A stretch of 64,000 nucleotides of DNA from Candidatus Venteria ishoeyi (GTDB lineage Bacteria > Pseudomonadota > Gammaproteobacteria > Beggiatoales > Beggiatoaceae), in NCBI RefSeq assembly GCF_030378065.1, contig NZ_JAUCGJ010000008.1:41031-105030 (forward strand), read 5' to 3'. The stretch's first letter is position 1; the number at the start of each line of letters is the position of its first letter. Of the stretch, positions 47,775-56,754 are shown one piece after another. Position numbers and translations under genes: made by a program. A model generated the notes under the pieces. That model made no database searches and had not been told where the DNA came from. It was given only the letters and a program-made list of their open reading frames with translations.

Positions 47775-47839
47775 ACGTGAAGCAAAAAGCGGTTTTTTTG
47801 TGCCTTAAAGCATAAAAAAGAAGCTTTTGCGTAACACCG
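47775..47839 (-). repeat. Dispersed palindromic repeat family C, copy 2 (inverted)
   Basis: Its reverse complement reads CGGTGTTACGCAAAAGCTTC, then TTTTTTATGC, then GCACAAAAAAACCGCTTTTT. It matches 56598-56670 and the shorter 3193-3240. It lies between the 5-oxoprolinase start and the stop of the next minus-strand gene. Confidence 0.7.
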
Positions 47840-47840
47840 A

Positions 47841-48473
47841 TTATTGCCAGGGAATAAAACGATCCATTGCCCGGAAAGGCTGGCCCATTGCGCCGGTATC
47901 CCGCGCCATATTGGAAACGCCACTGCGCATCACCGCTGTGTCATAGTTCATGCCTTTTACGCTTTGATCCATACCCTGTACACTTTGGTTCATGCCTTGC
48001 ACGCTTTGATTCATCTGCGCCATATCCTGCGACATGGATACCACAGAAGGCGTCATATAGTCCTGCATGTCGGTCATAACACCTTTAATAATCTGCATAT
48101 TGGCGTTGACTGTCTGAAAATTGCTTTTCATGTCTTTCATGCTGACGTTCATTTCGTGCATATCTACTGACATATTATTCATATGTTTCATATAACCACT
48201 CATGGACACCATCTGGCGGCGCATTTCATCCATGTCATACCAGATTGAAAAAATGAATGACAACATGATAGCACCCATGATGGCAGCGGCAATGCCAATA
48301 AAACCCATCCAGATTTTATTGCGTTTATTGGCGGCGGCATCTTTTTCCTGGCGTGCGCGAATCATATTCTGCGAACGCTTTATTTGTGCCTTAGCGATCT
48401 GATCGCGCTGCTCAAGCTGTTTGTTCATGGTTGCAATCAGCTCGGCAAATACGGCTTTATCTTCTGGGGCCAT
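47841..48473 (-). CDS. Membrane protein with methionine-spaced repeats, paralogue 1
   Basis: A 210-residue protein: a charged N-terminal helix (about 1-45), one membrane helix (about 52-75, WMGFIGIAAAIMGAIMLSFI), then a long extracytoplasmic helical region. In that region Met recurs about every seven residues (MNQSVQGMNQSVQGMDQSV, MHEMNVSMKDMKSNF). The pattern M..xV..M suggests a coiled coil or rod with a methionine stripe. Two similar proteins lie at 49314-49871 and 49891-50463. Resembles uncharacterised proteins in other sulfur oxidisers, sometimes mislabelled as initiation factor IF-2 (remembered). Function unknown. Confidence 0.75.
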   Translation of the reverse strand: MAPEDKAVFAELIATMNKQLEQRDQIAKAQIKRSQNMIRARQEKDAAANKRNKIWMGFIGIAAAIMGAIMLSFIFSIWYDMDEMRRQMVSMSGYMKHMNNMSVDMHEMNVSMKDMKSNFQTVNANMQIIKGVMTDMQDYMTPSVVSMSQDMAQMNQSVQGMNQSVQGMDQSVKGMNYDTAVMRSGVSNMARDTGAMGQPFRAMDRFIPWQ

Positions 48474-48565
48474 TTGGTATAGATCTCTTTGAGCAATAGG
48501 TTGGGGGATTTATGTTATAAAACAGGACTTATAAACAAATGCAGCATGAAACATGGAACAGTGTT

Positions 48566-49270
48566 ATGAAACCCAATAAAATACTTTTTTTCACCTTGTT
48601 ATTATCAGTAACAAATACCTTGCTGGCAAGTGAGTTATATCAGTGGGTTGATGAAAATGGTGTTATCAATTTTACCCAGAAGCCGCCCACGCAGGGGACT
48701 GCAAAGAAAATCGAAGTGCAAGACATGGAAAATACAACAAACCAGATTTCGCCATTGCCGGTTACGCAAGGTGGACAGTTTGATTATTGTGGAACACGTC
48801 GCCTGCCAGGAAGCACTGATAAACCCTTATTGCGACTTGCCAATATTCGGCCTAACCTGCAAGGCTGGAAACAGCACCTGGAAACCTTGAATCAGCAGCG
48901 GACAAGTTTGATTGAGCAACAACTTGAAATAAATAGAAGTCCTAATAAAGCCGGGGATTTAAGCCGTGGGATTAAACAAACCGAGCAAAAAATTGCAGAG
49001 CTTGCTTGTGTGCTGCGCTGGGCAAAACAGCAGGTAAAGTTGTTAGAACCTGAACGCCAGACTTATTTTAAAAAGCTCGCTCAGGTACAAGGGGAATATG
49101 ATGCAATCAAGCATGAGTGCGGTAAAAAACCTGATATCAGTGGCTGGACTGATGATGAGACTGCAAAAGCCTGGGCTTCATGTCAGGGTAATCGCAGCCG
49201 CATTCGTCGGCATAATAAAAAATTACAGGAATTAAAAGGGCTGAAAAATCTGTTGCCAGTTTTAGAGTAA
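48566..49270 (+). CDS. DUF4124-type periplasmic protein
   Basis: A 234-residue exported protein with a signal peptide (about 1-20, ending LLA). A short DUF4124-like N-terminal domain reads ELYQWVDENGVINFTQKPPT, and the rest is a helical, Gln/Lys-rich coiled-coil region (EQKIAELACVLRWAKQQVKL). DUF4124 is common in envelope proteins of gammaproteobacteria; its role is unknown. ATG at 48566 (MKPNKILFFTLLLSV) is chosen over an in-frame ATG nine codons upstream because GGAA sits just before it and the signal peptide follows directly. It is divergent from the Met-repeat paralogue 1. Confidence 0.8.
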   Translation: MKPNKILFFTLLLSVTNTLLASELYQWVDENGVINFTQKPPTQGTAKKIEVQDMENTTNQISPLPVTQGGQFDYCGTRRLPGSTDKPLLRLANIRPNLQGWKQHLETLNQQRTSLIEQQLEINRSPNKAGDLSRGIKQTEQKIAELACVLRWAKQQVKLLEPERQTYFKKLAQVQGEYDAIKHECGKKPDISGWTDDETAKAWASCQGNRSRIRRHNKKLQELKGLKNLLPVLE

Positions 49271-49313
49271 TCGATTCCGGCTTTACTCATCGCTTATTTA
49301 TGAAATATCCGGG

Positions 49314-49871
49314 CTAAGGTGGTGGCGCGGAAGGTCTGCCTGTCATCATGCGCACTGGCCCGGACATTTGTTCAACATTGTAGCGCATACCGTGTACGGT
49401 ATGGGTTAAATGACTAAAACGATTAGTCATATCAACAACCGTGTGATCAATTTGCACCATATCCCTGTCCATTTCCACCACATTCCGGGTCATGGCATTA
49501 ACATCACTGCTCATCTGCCCCACATTTGCCGTCATTTGTCCCATATTGTCGGAAATTTCAGGAATGCCTTTGACGTTATGACTCATCTTAACTACATTTT
49601 GGGTAATCTTATCCATATCAACCGACATTTTTTCAAACTTGGTATACATGCTGACCATGCTGTCGAGTGCATTGGTAAAATCATCAGTCAAAGTAATAAT
49701 GCGGAAAAAGATAATGGCGATGACCAAGGCCAGGATGATTAACACGATACGGATAATACGCAGCGTGCGTCTGGCAATCACTTGTCCATTCTGCTCAAAC
49801 TGCTCCATTTCTGCTTCAAAATGGGTAATTTTTTCATGTACAAACAGCAGGGTTTCACGGTTTATCGCCAT
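49314..49871 (-). CDS. Membrane protein with methionine-spaced repeats, paralogue 2
   Basis: A 185-residue protein with a charged N-terminal helix and a membrane helix at about 37-60 (IRIVLIILALVIAIIFFRII). A long extracytoplasmic helical region carries the repeat style NMGQMTANVGQMSSDVNAM and ending VHGMRYNVEQMSGPVRMM. It shares topology, spacing and position with the paralogues at 47841-48473 and 49891-50463. AAGGAA precedes the start. It lies 19 bases downstream of paralogue 3 on the same strand, so the two are probably one operon. Confidence 0.75.
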   Translation of the reverse strand: MAINRETLLFVHEKITHFEAEMEQFEQNGQVIARRTLRIIRIVLIILALVIAIIFFRIITLTDDFTNALDSMVSMYTKFEKMSVDMDKITQNVVKMSHNVKGIPEISDNMGQMTANVGQMSSDVNAMTRNVVEMDRDMVQIDHTVVDMTNRFSHLTHTVHGMRYNVEQMSGPVRMMTGRPSAPPP

Positions 49872-49890
49872 GAGAAATTCCTTGAATTCA

Positions 49891-50463
49891 TTAATTAGAA
49901 GGCATAAAAGAGCGAAACATATTAAACCCTTTCATCGGGTCTGACATGGTATTCACATCCCGGCCTATACCATACACCGCGCCATCCATTGCATGAAATG
50001 TCTGGCTCATCGTGACCATGTTATTGCTGACAGAATTCACCCGGTTTTGCATATTATCCATACTGGCGCTGATGGTGTGAATATCATGCGTCATAAAGGC
50101 CACGGATTGATTCATGGTTTTTACATTGGTGACGATATCCGGCATTGCCACAACAGCCTGCTCCATTTTAGCAATTCTTTGCTCCATGACCGCCATATCA
50201 CTGGACATGGAACTGAAATGATTATTCATTACTTCCATTGCCACAATCATATCTTTCAGATAATAAGACAGCACCAGAATCAGAAACAGGATGGCAATTG
50301 ACATGGCACCAATACTGATCATGCCAACCCGGATAATTGCGGTAATACGTGTTGCCAGACGCAACTGCATCTGGCTGCGGATTTCGACTGAATGAAAGGC
50401 TTTTTCAGCACTTTGACAAATCAGTTCCTGATCCGACAGGTTTTCTGTTACAGAATTTGGCAT
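49891..50463 (-). CDS. Membrane protein with methionine-spaced repeats, paralogue 3
   Basis: A 190-residue protein. An N-terminal helical stretch is followed by a membrane helix (about 50-70, VGMISIGAMSIAILFLILVL). The extracytoplasmic Met-spaced region includes MSSDMAVMEQRIAKMEQAV and HAMDGAVYGIGRDVNTMSDP. The start at 50463 (MPNSVTENLSDQEL) makes its length match the other two paralogues; a frame open to 50532 would add a short cysteine-containing extension. It is the first gene of the paralogue 3-paralogue 2 pair. Function unknown. Confidence 0.72.
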   Translation of the reverse strand: MPNSVTENLSDQELICQSAEKAFHSVEIRSQMQLRLATRITAIIRVGMISIGAMSIAILFLILVLSYYLKDMIVAMEVMNNHFSSMSSDMAVMEQRIAKMEQAVVAMPDIVTNVKTMNQSVAFMTHDIHTISASMDNMQNRVNSVSNNMVTMSQTFHAMDGAVYGIGRDVNTMSDPMKGFNMFRSFMPSN

Positions 50464-50633
50464 GGAAGAATAAACCTCATCACATGGATTATTTTTATTG
50501 GTTAGTCGTTGATTTATGATTGTACATGACAATTTTCAGCATAGTACTGAGTTGTTGCAGTAAAAGGCAGGTTTTTCACCTGCCCTCTCTACACCACCCG
50601 GTATGCGGGTGTAATAGTTAAGGAACGAGGATT

Positions 50634-50888
50634 TTAGTTGATAGTTGTTGAGTCGTCTTGCTCATCAAAACTAAAACTGGGAATATCAGCTAACCCGATG
50701 ACCATCAGCACGATGCCAACAAAAACGAAAAAAAACAGCGCAGCGAGAAAACTGGCTGAGACGGGATCATTAAAACCTATAGTGCCAATTTTGACAAAAA
50801 GAAAAATAGCGCACACCAGCGCTAAGAAAAAACTACTACCGCCTGAATATAATGCGGTTTTTTGTAACAGCCCTTTTTTCTTGTACAT
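50634..50888 (-). CDS. Small two-helix membrane protein
   Basis: An 84-residue protein with two hydrophobic helices (about 16-33 and 47-67), a short polar loop GTIGFNDPVSASF and an acidic C-terminus. AGGAG stands six bases before the ATG. I do not recognise the family. It lies immediately next to the second MITE copy, whose end is 20 bases upstream of the start, so the MITE may supply its promoter or leader. Confidence 0.65.
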   Translation of the reverse strand: MYKKKGLLQKTALYSGGSSFFLALVCAIFLFVKIGTIGFNDPVSASFLAALFFFVFVGIVLMVIGLADIPSFSFDEQDDSTTIN

Positions 50889-50907
50889 AAATAACTCCTG
50901 ATTGTAT

Positions 50908-51070
50908 ATAGGAGCGAGAATTTTATAACTTCAGCAACCTGGCTGGTCTTTTTCTCCATTTTCTGCGTTCCGAAAACAGTTACATAGCTTGCTATGCGCC
51001 TGTTTTCACGCCTTGAAAATGAATAAAAATCCTGCGCCCAGTTTCTGTATTTATTTTATCCTCACTCCAT
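50908..51070. mobile_element. MITE-like element family 1, copy 2
   Basis: Matches the element at 8689-8847 over its whole length. The left end is ATAGGAGCGAG (one base different) and the right end CTCACTCC. The inner hairpin GAAAACAG / CTGTTTTC with CATAGC / GCTATG is identical. The copy has a few extra bases (about 163 versus 159). It lies between two minus-strand genes. Confidence 0.8.
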
Positions 51071-51088
51071 ATTGTGAATGGTTATGGT

Positions 51089-52942
51089 CTATTCCCGCGT
51101 CAAATGCGCGTATAACAGAGGCAGTTCTTTGGGTAAGTCGCTGGGATTGCGTATCAGTACATAGCGGTTTGCACCAAAAATATGTGGCAGATAATCATTG
51201 GCTTGTTCGTCGATGGTAATACAAAATGGTTGCAGGCCTTTTTTGCGGGCTTCCAGTAAGGCAACGCGGGTGTCCTCTATGCCGTAACGCCCTTCATACT
51301 GGTCGATGTCATTGGGTTTGCCATCGGTGAGCAGTAATAATAAACGTTGTTCTGCCTGCTGCTCGGATAATAATTGCGTGGCATAACGAATCGCCGCGCC
51401 CATGCGTGTGTAAAAACCCGGTTTTAAGGCCTGTATGCGTCCGCGCACCAGATTGTTATAAGTCTGGTGAAAGGGTTTAATAACCTGGAATTGTACCTGG
51501 GTGTGGTTATTGGAACAAAAGCCATATAGCGCAAATTGATCGCCAGTTGCGCTCAAGGCTTCGGAGAACAGGAACAGACTGTCTTGAATAACATCAACAA
51601 TGCGCGCATGGCTGTTTACCCAGGCATCGGTGGACATGGATAAATCCGCCAGCAGCAGGCAGGCCAGATTGCGTTTGCCGCCACGAAAATCCTTATACAG
51701 ATTTTCTTCGCTGGAAGCGTGTCCTAACTGGCGGTTAACCAGATGCCCCAGATAAGCATCCATGTCAATTTCACTGCCTTCCGGCTGCCCCCTATGCCAG
51801 ACGCGAGTAGGTTGCAGGTGGTCAAATTCCTGGCGTAGACGCCGCGCCATTTTACGCAGGCGCTGAGGCAGTTCAGTATCGGAAACCTCTTCTGGCAGCA
51901 TGTTTTGCAGATAACAATAATCTGGACGCATTTGTTGTTTGCGGTAGTCCCACTCCGGTAAGGTGATACCTTCAGGCAGCACCTCTTCTTCATATTCAGA
52001 AGGTGGTAAGTCCAGCTCAAATTCCAATGCAGCCGCGCCAGTTTCTTCGTTATCGCGGGAAACACTGATTTTTTGCATGTCATCCAAAGCCATTTCAGCT
52101 TTTTCCAGGTCGGTTTCGTCATCAGTGGTACGATCTACCTTGACATAATCAGCCATAGTAAACAGGCTTTCCAGGCGAAAAGACAGCAGCCCGGTTTTAC
52201 CGTCAGGATCATCCACCCGCTCGCCCTGACGACGACGTTTGTCCTTAATTTTTTTACGTTTTTCAGGTTTTTTAGTGGCTTTGTTCTTACCTTGTGCCAG
52301 TGGCTGCGCCTGATTGCTGGCAACAGGGGGCGCAGGGTGCAGCCATAAATAAACCGGTTGCGGGGATGTTTCAGTGACAGGAAGCTGGTCAACGGAACCT
52401 GGGGTTTGTAATGCCTGCTGTATTGCTTGTTCGCAACGTGCCTCTTCAGCGGATAAGGTACTGATATCCGGGCGCAATGCCAATTGTGCCGCAAGCAGGC
52501 GCTGGTAACGCGCGCGAAACCCTGGAAAGTGTTTGAGCACTTGTTGAGTGAGTTGCTGATTTTGTTGAAACCAGGGCAATGTGTCTGCTTGTTGATGTGC
52601 TGTTTGTGCCGTTAAAGCTGCCAGCCATAAATACAGTTCCCGATTCAATTCAGCTTCTGGAAAAACCGCCAGTTGTTCCGGTAGCCGCAAGGCTTCATCA
52701 TCTAACCAGCATAATTCCACCTCGGTGGCACTGCCAGCAATACGTTGCAGCCAATTACGGCGCACGGTTTGGGCCGTTGCGGAAGTCGCTTCAATACTAA
52801 GACCTCTGTCACCGCCTAAAGCACGAAATAAAATACCAATGCTTTTATTGACCTGCGCAAGTTCCACGGCAGCGTGGGGATAGGTTTTATCTGCTGCTTT
52901 GGTAATCCAGTTATGCCAGATTTTACCGACGGTTTCTTCCAT
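51089..52942 (-). CDS. NorD-like VWA protein (MoxR-partner type)
   Basis: A 617-residue protein resembling NorD, the factor that with the MoxR ATPase NorQ activates nitric oxide reductase. The N-terminal RALGGDRGLSIEA region and the length fit NorD. A strongly basic linker (about 215-245) is followed by an acidic region. The C-terminal VWA domain has MIDAS DLSMST (about 432) and DGKPNDIDQYEG (about 541). AAGGAA precedes the ATG. No norC, norB or norQ is adjacent, so its ATPase partner must be elsewhere. It is also distantly related to CbbO in the same window, but distinct in sequence. An unrelated MoxR-VWA role is possible. Confidence 0.75.
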   Translation of the reverse strand: MEETVGKIWHNWITKAADKTYPHAAVELAQVNKSIGILFRALGGDRGLSIEATSATAQTVRRNWLQRIAGSATEVELCWLDDEALRLPEQLAVFPEAELNRELYLWLAALTAQTAHQQADTLPWFQQNQQLTQQVLKHFPGFRARYQRLLAAQLALRPDISTLSAEEARCEQAIQQALQTPGSVDQLPVTETSPQPVYLWLHPAPPVASNQAQPLAQGKNKATKKPEKRKKIKDKRRRQGERVDDPDGKTGLLSFRLESLFTMADYVKVDRTTDDETDLEKAEMALDDMQKISVSRDNEETGAAALEFELDLPPSEYEEEVLPEGITLPEWDYRKQQMRPDYCYLQNMLPEEVSDTELPQRLRKMARRLRQEFDHLQPTRVWHRGQPEGSEIDMDAYLGHLVNRQLGHASSEENLYKDFRGGKRNLACLLLADLSMSTDAWVNSHARIVDVIQDSLFLFSEALSATGDQFALYGFCSNNHTQVQFQVIKPFHQTYNNLVRGRIQALKPGFYTRMGAAIRYATQLLSEQQAEQRLLLLLTDGKPNDIDQYEGRYGIEDTRVALLEARKKGLQPFCITIDEQANDYLPHIFGANRYVLIRNPSDLPKELPLLYAHLTRE

Positions 52943-53073
52943 TGTTGCTTCCTTATCAGTTAATCGGTGTTATAACTATTGTAGATGAGTGACAGATAGC
53001 AAATTAGCATAAACCTGAATGGGCTGTTAGTACGCTCTAAAGCTGCTGAGAATTGTTTCCACACCATGCTAAA

Positions 53074-53121
53074 TTGTTGATAGTGAGCACTGAATTCAAG
53101 TATTTTCAGATAAAAAACTTA
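53074..53121 (+). repeat. Dispersed intergenic repeat family A, copy 3
   Basis: TTGTTGATAGTGAGCACTGA, then TTCAAGTATTTTCAGATAAA, matches the copies at 3251-3303 and 12539-12592. It lies in the 313-base gap upstream of the NorD-like gene and downstream of the glycosyltransferase gene. The rest of that gap holds no gene or clear hairpin. Confidence 0.6.
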
Positions 53122-53255
53122 TCTGCTGACTTATCCCGGATATTTCATCAATATGCTCTCGCTTGCCCTTTGTTCCATATATGAGGGAAAAACTGGCTGG
53201 TCAGCACGTCCATGAATAAAATGGCAAAATTATGGAATCTGAAAGGGCAGATGTT

Positions 53256-54275
53256 TTAATCTGCAAAAGGTGCAGCAATGGTTTCCAGAAAAAGTAATAA
53301 GCTGGTATAAAAAACCAGAATAAAGACCAGCCACAGGCCATGCCAGTTAACGGGTGTTAGCATTGCGAACAAGGCGCACAACAGGCAGAAAGCCATCAGC
53401 GCATAAGCATATAAGCTGGTTTTTTTATGCCCCCAACCCGCTTGCACTAAACGCTGATAATAATGTGTGCGATGCGCCTGCCAGACTTTTTGCTTGCGCC
53501 AGCCGCGCCGCAGCAGGGTCACTGTGGCATCAACGATAAACGGTGAAAACAGCAATAATGCCACCCACAGAGGAAACAGACTTAACTGGCTACCCCACAG
53601 ACTTAAAGCGGCAGCCAGAAAACCCAGTAAAGAGGCACCAACATCCCCCATAAAAATTCTGGCGGGGTCAAAATTAAATACCAGAAAACCCAGGCAGGCT
53701 GCCACGATCAAACTGTTAAGCAGCGCAAAAACGGAATCGCCAGCCAAGGCTCCCAGCAGTGCCAGACCACCAAAACCAAACACTGCCATGCCTGCGGCAA
53801 AACCGTTCATGCCGTCCATAAAGTTGTATAAATTGGTCATCCATACTACAAACAGCAGTGAGAACAACAGGCTCAGCCAACCTGGAAAAACCCATTCTAA
53901 ACCCGGTAGCGGCAAGGCCAATACCCATAAGTCAGCACCGCCCAGTAATAAGGCTGCTGCCATAAAATGAATCGGAAAACGCACCACGGGTGATAAGGGA
54001 TGGCAATCATCAATAAAAGAAATCAGTGCGATTAATAAGGTGGCATTAAATATCCAATGTAAGTCGTTGATGCCAGAAAGTTGCGACCACAGTAAAGCGC
54101 AGCCCAGCACCAACGCTATTAATATGGCTAAACCACCCGTACGCGGCGTAGGATGCACATGCAAGGAGCGTTCATTGGGGTGGGCCAGACTGAATCCCGC
54201 GCTATGCACCAACCCCCAGGTGAGCAGCAGGCTGAAAATAAAAATACCAGTGGGCGCAGCAAGTAGCATGTTCAT
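53256..54275 (-). CDS. WecA/WbpL-type undecaprenyl-phosphate sugar-1-phosphate transferase
   Basis: A 339-residue polytopic inner-membrane enzyme of the MraY/WecA family (glycosyltransferase family 4). It transfers a HexNAc-1-phosphate from a UDP-sugar to undecaprenyl phosphate, starting O-antigen or polysaccharide synthesis. Motifs: NERSLHVHPTPRTGG (34-48), the Mg-binding DD pair (89-90), NLYNFMDGMNG (148-158) and FDPARIFMGDVGAS (202-214). GGAAAG precedes the start. It is not clustered with other polysaccharide genes here. The exact sugar cannot be read from the sequence. Confidence 0.88.
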   Translation of the reverse strand: MNMLLAAPTGIFIFSLLLTWGLVHSAGFSLAHPNERSLHVHPTPRTGGLAILIALVLGCALLWSQLSGINDLHWIFNATLLIALISFIDDCHPLSPVVRFPIHFMAAALLLGGADLWVLALPLPGLEWVFPGWLSLLFSLLFVVWMTNLYNFMDGMNGFAAGMAVFGFGGLALLGALAGDSVFALLNSLIVAACLGFLVFNFDPARIFMGDVGASLLGFLAAALSLWGSQLSLFPLWVALLLFSPFIVDATVTLLRRGWRKQKVWQAHRTHYYQRLVQAGWGHKKTSLYAYALMAFCLLCALFAMLTPVNWHGLWLVFILVFYTSLLLFLETIAAPFAD

Positions 54276-54381
54276 ATTTTGCTTTCCAGGATACCGATTA
54301 AAATCAACAATAAATTGTCTAAATCCGATAATAAAGTATAGGCGTTCTTATTCTTATGGATAAAAAACCTGAAAAGGTTTT

Positions 54382-54942
54382 TTATTGCCACTTTTTCAAA
54401 GGCAACATCCGCACCATTAAGCTGCTATCTTTTTCAATCAAATGGTGTTTGAGTACGCCCAGAATATGCAAAGCAAAGGCAGCAAAAAATATATAAACAC
54501 AAATCACATGCACCTGTTCTGCAAACTCACTGAGGCTGGTATTTTTTGCTAAAATCACAGGCATGTTAAATAAGCCAAAAAAGCTGATTTTATAGCCCCC
54601 GGCCTGGGAAGCAATGACACCGGAAATCGGTAAAATGATCATCAAGGCATATAAAACAAAATGTACCAGATGAGCAATCATAATGTCTTTGGCAGCAAAG
54701 CGTTCAGGCATTGCGGGTGCTGGATTAAAAAATCGCCACAGGATACGAAACATAATCAGCGCGGCAGTAATCACACCAAAGGATTTATGCAACGCATATA
54801 AGACCCATTTATCATCACCATCGGGCATGGCTGTCATGCATAAACCCAAAACAATTAAAATCACAAATAACAGGGCAATACTCCAATGCAAAAATATGGC
54901 AATCTTGCCATAAAATTGCTCGGTATTTTTCCAGGGAATCAT
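54382..54942 (-). CDS. Cytochrome b561 family protein
   Basis: A 186-residue four-helix membrane protein of the bacterial CybB/b561 type, with the N-terminal [17 protein letters not shown], haem-ligand histidines in helices 1, 2 and 4 ([22 protein letters not shown]) and a further His in [12 protein letters not shown]. It shuttles electrons with the quinone pool, possibly as superoxide oxidase. Its start codon overlaps the stop of the helicase gene (ATGA), so the two are translationally coupled even though their functions are unrelated. Confidence 0.9.
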   Translation of the reverse strand: MIPWKNTEQFYGKIAIFLHWSIALLFVILIVLGLCMTAMPDGDDKWVLYALHKSFGVITAALIMFRILWRFFNPAPAMPERFAAKDIMIAHLVHFVLYALMIILPISGVIASQAGGYKISFFGLFNMPVILAKNTSLSEFAEQVHVICVYIFFAAFALHILGVLKHHLIEKDSSLMVRMLPLKKWQ

Positions 54943-56564
54943 GATTCGTCTTTGGGTTGGTGGCTGGATTTATTGTGGTTGTCGCGGTTTAAGCGACGAC
55001 CTGGGCCGCGTCTTTTTGGACGGCGTTTTTGCTCCCCATCTTGAGGCGGCTTCGCTTCAGTTTTTCGTGCTTCATGCGCTGGGCTGGTTGACTCTTCAGG
55101 TCGTGCAACGGGTTTATTGCCGGTTTTCCCTGAGCTGTTTGGACGGTGACGACTGTGATGTGATTTTTTTCCGGTATGTTTGGGGCGCAGTGGTGGCGTT
55201 GCGACCAGCAAACTTTCCTCGGGTTGTACGCAAGGTAAATCACGCCCCAGAAATGCCTGAATGTCGGGAATCTGAAAGGCTTCTTCTTCACAGGCAAAAC
55301 TGACTGCGGTGCCTTCCTCGCCTGCGCGACCAGTGCGCCCTATGCGATGGACATAATCTTCCGGGTCTTGTGGCAGATGATAATTAACCACATGACTGAC
55401 CCCTGCAATGTGAATGCCGCGTCCAGCAACATCCGTTGCCACCAGCACCTGAATTTTGCCTTCCCGGAAATCTTCCAGGGTTTGAGTGCGTTTATTCTGC
55501 GCGACTTCCCCGGAGAGCATAGCGCAGCGGATATTATTACGGCGCAGCTTGTCTGCCAGATCCCGGGTTTCATCGCGGCGATTGGTGAAGACCATCACCC
55601 GCTGTAATTTTTGCTGGGTAATCAGGTTATATAACAGGGTATATTTTTGATCGGAAGTGACAATATAAATCACCTGTTCCACCGTTTCAGCAGCCACGGT
55701 TTCCGGCTCGATTTCAACTGATATTGCACCGCGTGTCCATTGATCAGCAAGACGTTTGACATCATCGGTAAACGTGGCGCTGAAAAACAAAGTTTGACGT
55801 TTATCCTTAAACGGCGTGCTGAGTACAATCTGACGCACATCGGGGATAAACCCCATATCCAACATACGATCAGCCTCATCCAGCACCAACACTTCCACCC
55901 CGGATAAATCGATATTTTTACGCTGTTTGAAATCCAGTAAACGTCCCGGCGTAGCGACTAAAATATCCACGGGTTGTTCCAGCAGGGTTTGTTGTTTACG
56001 ATAATCTGCCCCACCAAACACGGTCACGGTGCGGCTACGCAGGTAGCGACTAAGTTCACGGGCATCTTTGCCAATCTGGATGGCAAGTTCGCGGGTAGGT
56101 GCTAGAATTAATGCGCGCGGTTTACCCGGTTCGCGTTTGCCGGAAAGCCGATTGCGCTGCATGTGGTTGAGGATGGTAATCAAAAAAGCCGCAGTTTTAC
56201 CGGTACCGGTCTGTGCTTTACCTATCAGGTCTTTGCCTTTTAGAGTAATCGGCAGGGTTTCGGCCTGAATCGGTGAGCAATATTCAAATTTTAGATTGGC
56301 GATGGCATGCATCAATCCCGTAGAAAGATGAAAATCATGAAATCGGGTTTTACCCTCCTCCGGCACAACCTGAAACTGCTCCACGCTCCAGCGAGGCTTC
56401 TGGTTTTTAGATTGGCGTGGTTGACGCTGATTTTTACCCCGTTTTTCAGGAGAAGCACTGGCAGATGCTCTGTCTGCCTGTTGTTGTGTGACGGGCGCTT
56501 TTGACTGTGCAGGTATTGCAGATTTAAAGACTTCCCGAATACGATTAAACAATTTTTTGATCAA
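54939..56564 (-). CDS. DEAD-box RNA helicase, RhlB-like
   Basis: A 541-residue ATP-dependent RNA helicase. The Q motif [12 protein letters not shown], motif [16 protein letters not shown] and [10 protein letters not shown] are intact. Before the core, [20 protein letters not shown] is close to the RhlB group. The N-terminal (about 15-60) and C-terminal (about 440-541) tails are basic and Pro/Ser/Lys-rich, suited to RNA or degradosome binding. No ATG lies at a plausible position. GGAG at 56579-56576 is followed by ATT (56567) then TTG (56564). TTG at 56564 gives MIKKLFNRI and is my choice; a TTG at 56609 lies outside family sequence. Confidence 0.87.
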   Translation of the reverse strand: MIKKLFNRIREVFKSAIPAQSKAPVTQQQADRASASASPEKRGKNQRQPRQSKNQKPRWSVEQFQVVPEEGKTRFHDFHLSTGLMHAIANLKFEYCSPIQAETLPITLKGKDLIGKAQTGTGKTAAFLITILNHMQRNRLSGKREPGKPRALILAPTRELAIQIGKDARELSRYLRSRTVTVFGGADYRKQQTLLEQPVDILVATPGRLLDFKQRKNIDLSGVEVLVLDEADRMLDMGFIPDVRQIVLSTPFKDKRQTLFFSATFTDDVKRLADQWTRGAISVEIEPETVAAETVEQVIYIVTSDQKYTLLYNLITQQKLQRVMVFTNRRDETRDLADKLRRNNIRCAMLSGEVAQNKRTQTLEDFREGKIQVLVATDVAGRGIHIAGVSHVVNYHLPQDPEDYVHRIGRTGRAGEEGTAVSFACEEEAFQIPDIQAFLGRDLPCVQPEESLLVATPPLRPKHTGKKSHHSRHRPNSSGKTGNKPVARPEESTSPAHEARKTEAKPPQDGEQKRRPKRRGPGRRLNRDNHNKSSHQPKDES

Positions 56565-56597
56565 AATGAAATATACTCCAAAGTTTTTAAGGTAACT

Positions 56598-56670
56598 GGT
56601 GTTATGCAAAAGCTTCTTTTTCGCAGATTATGAAGGTTTGAAATACGAAAAAACCACTTTTGCTTTACGC
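56598..56670 (+). repeat. Dispersed palindromic repeat family C, copy 3
   Basis: GGTGTTATGCAAAAGCTTCT, then a 20-30 base spacer, then CGAAAAAACCACTTTTGCTT. It matches 47775-47839 (inverted) and 3193-3240. It lies in the divergent promoter region between the helicase and ispF, so it may affect both. Confidence 0.65.
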
Positions 56671-56754
56671 TGATTTTCGTTTGCGCCTTTGTTTATGCAA
56701 AACATAGCAACTGCGCAACATTAACTAAAATAGAGTCTCAGGTAAAATACAGTC

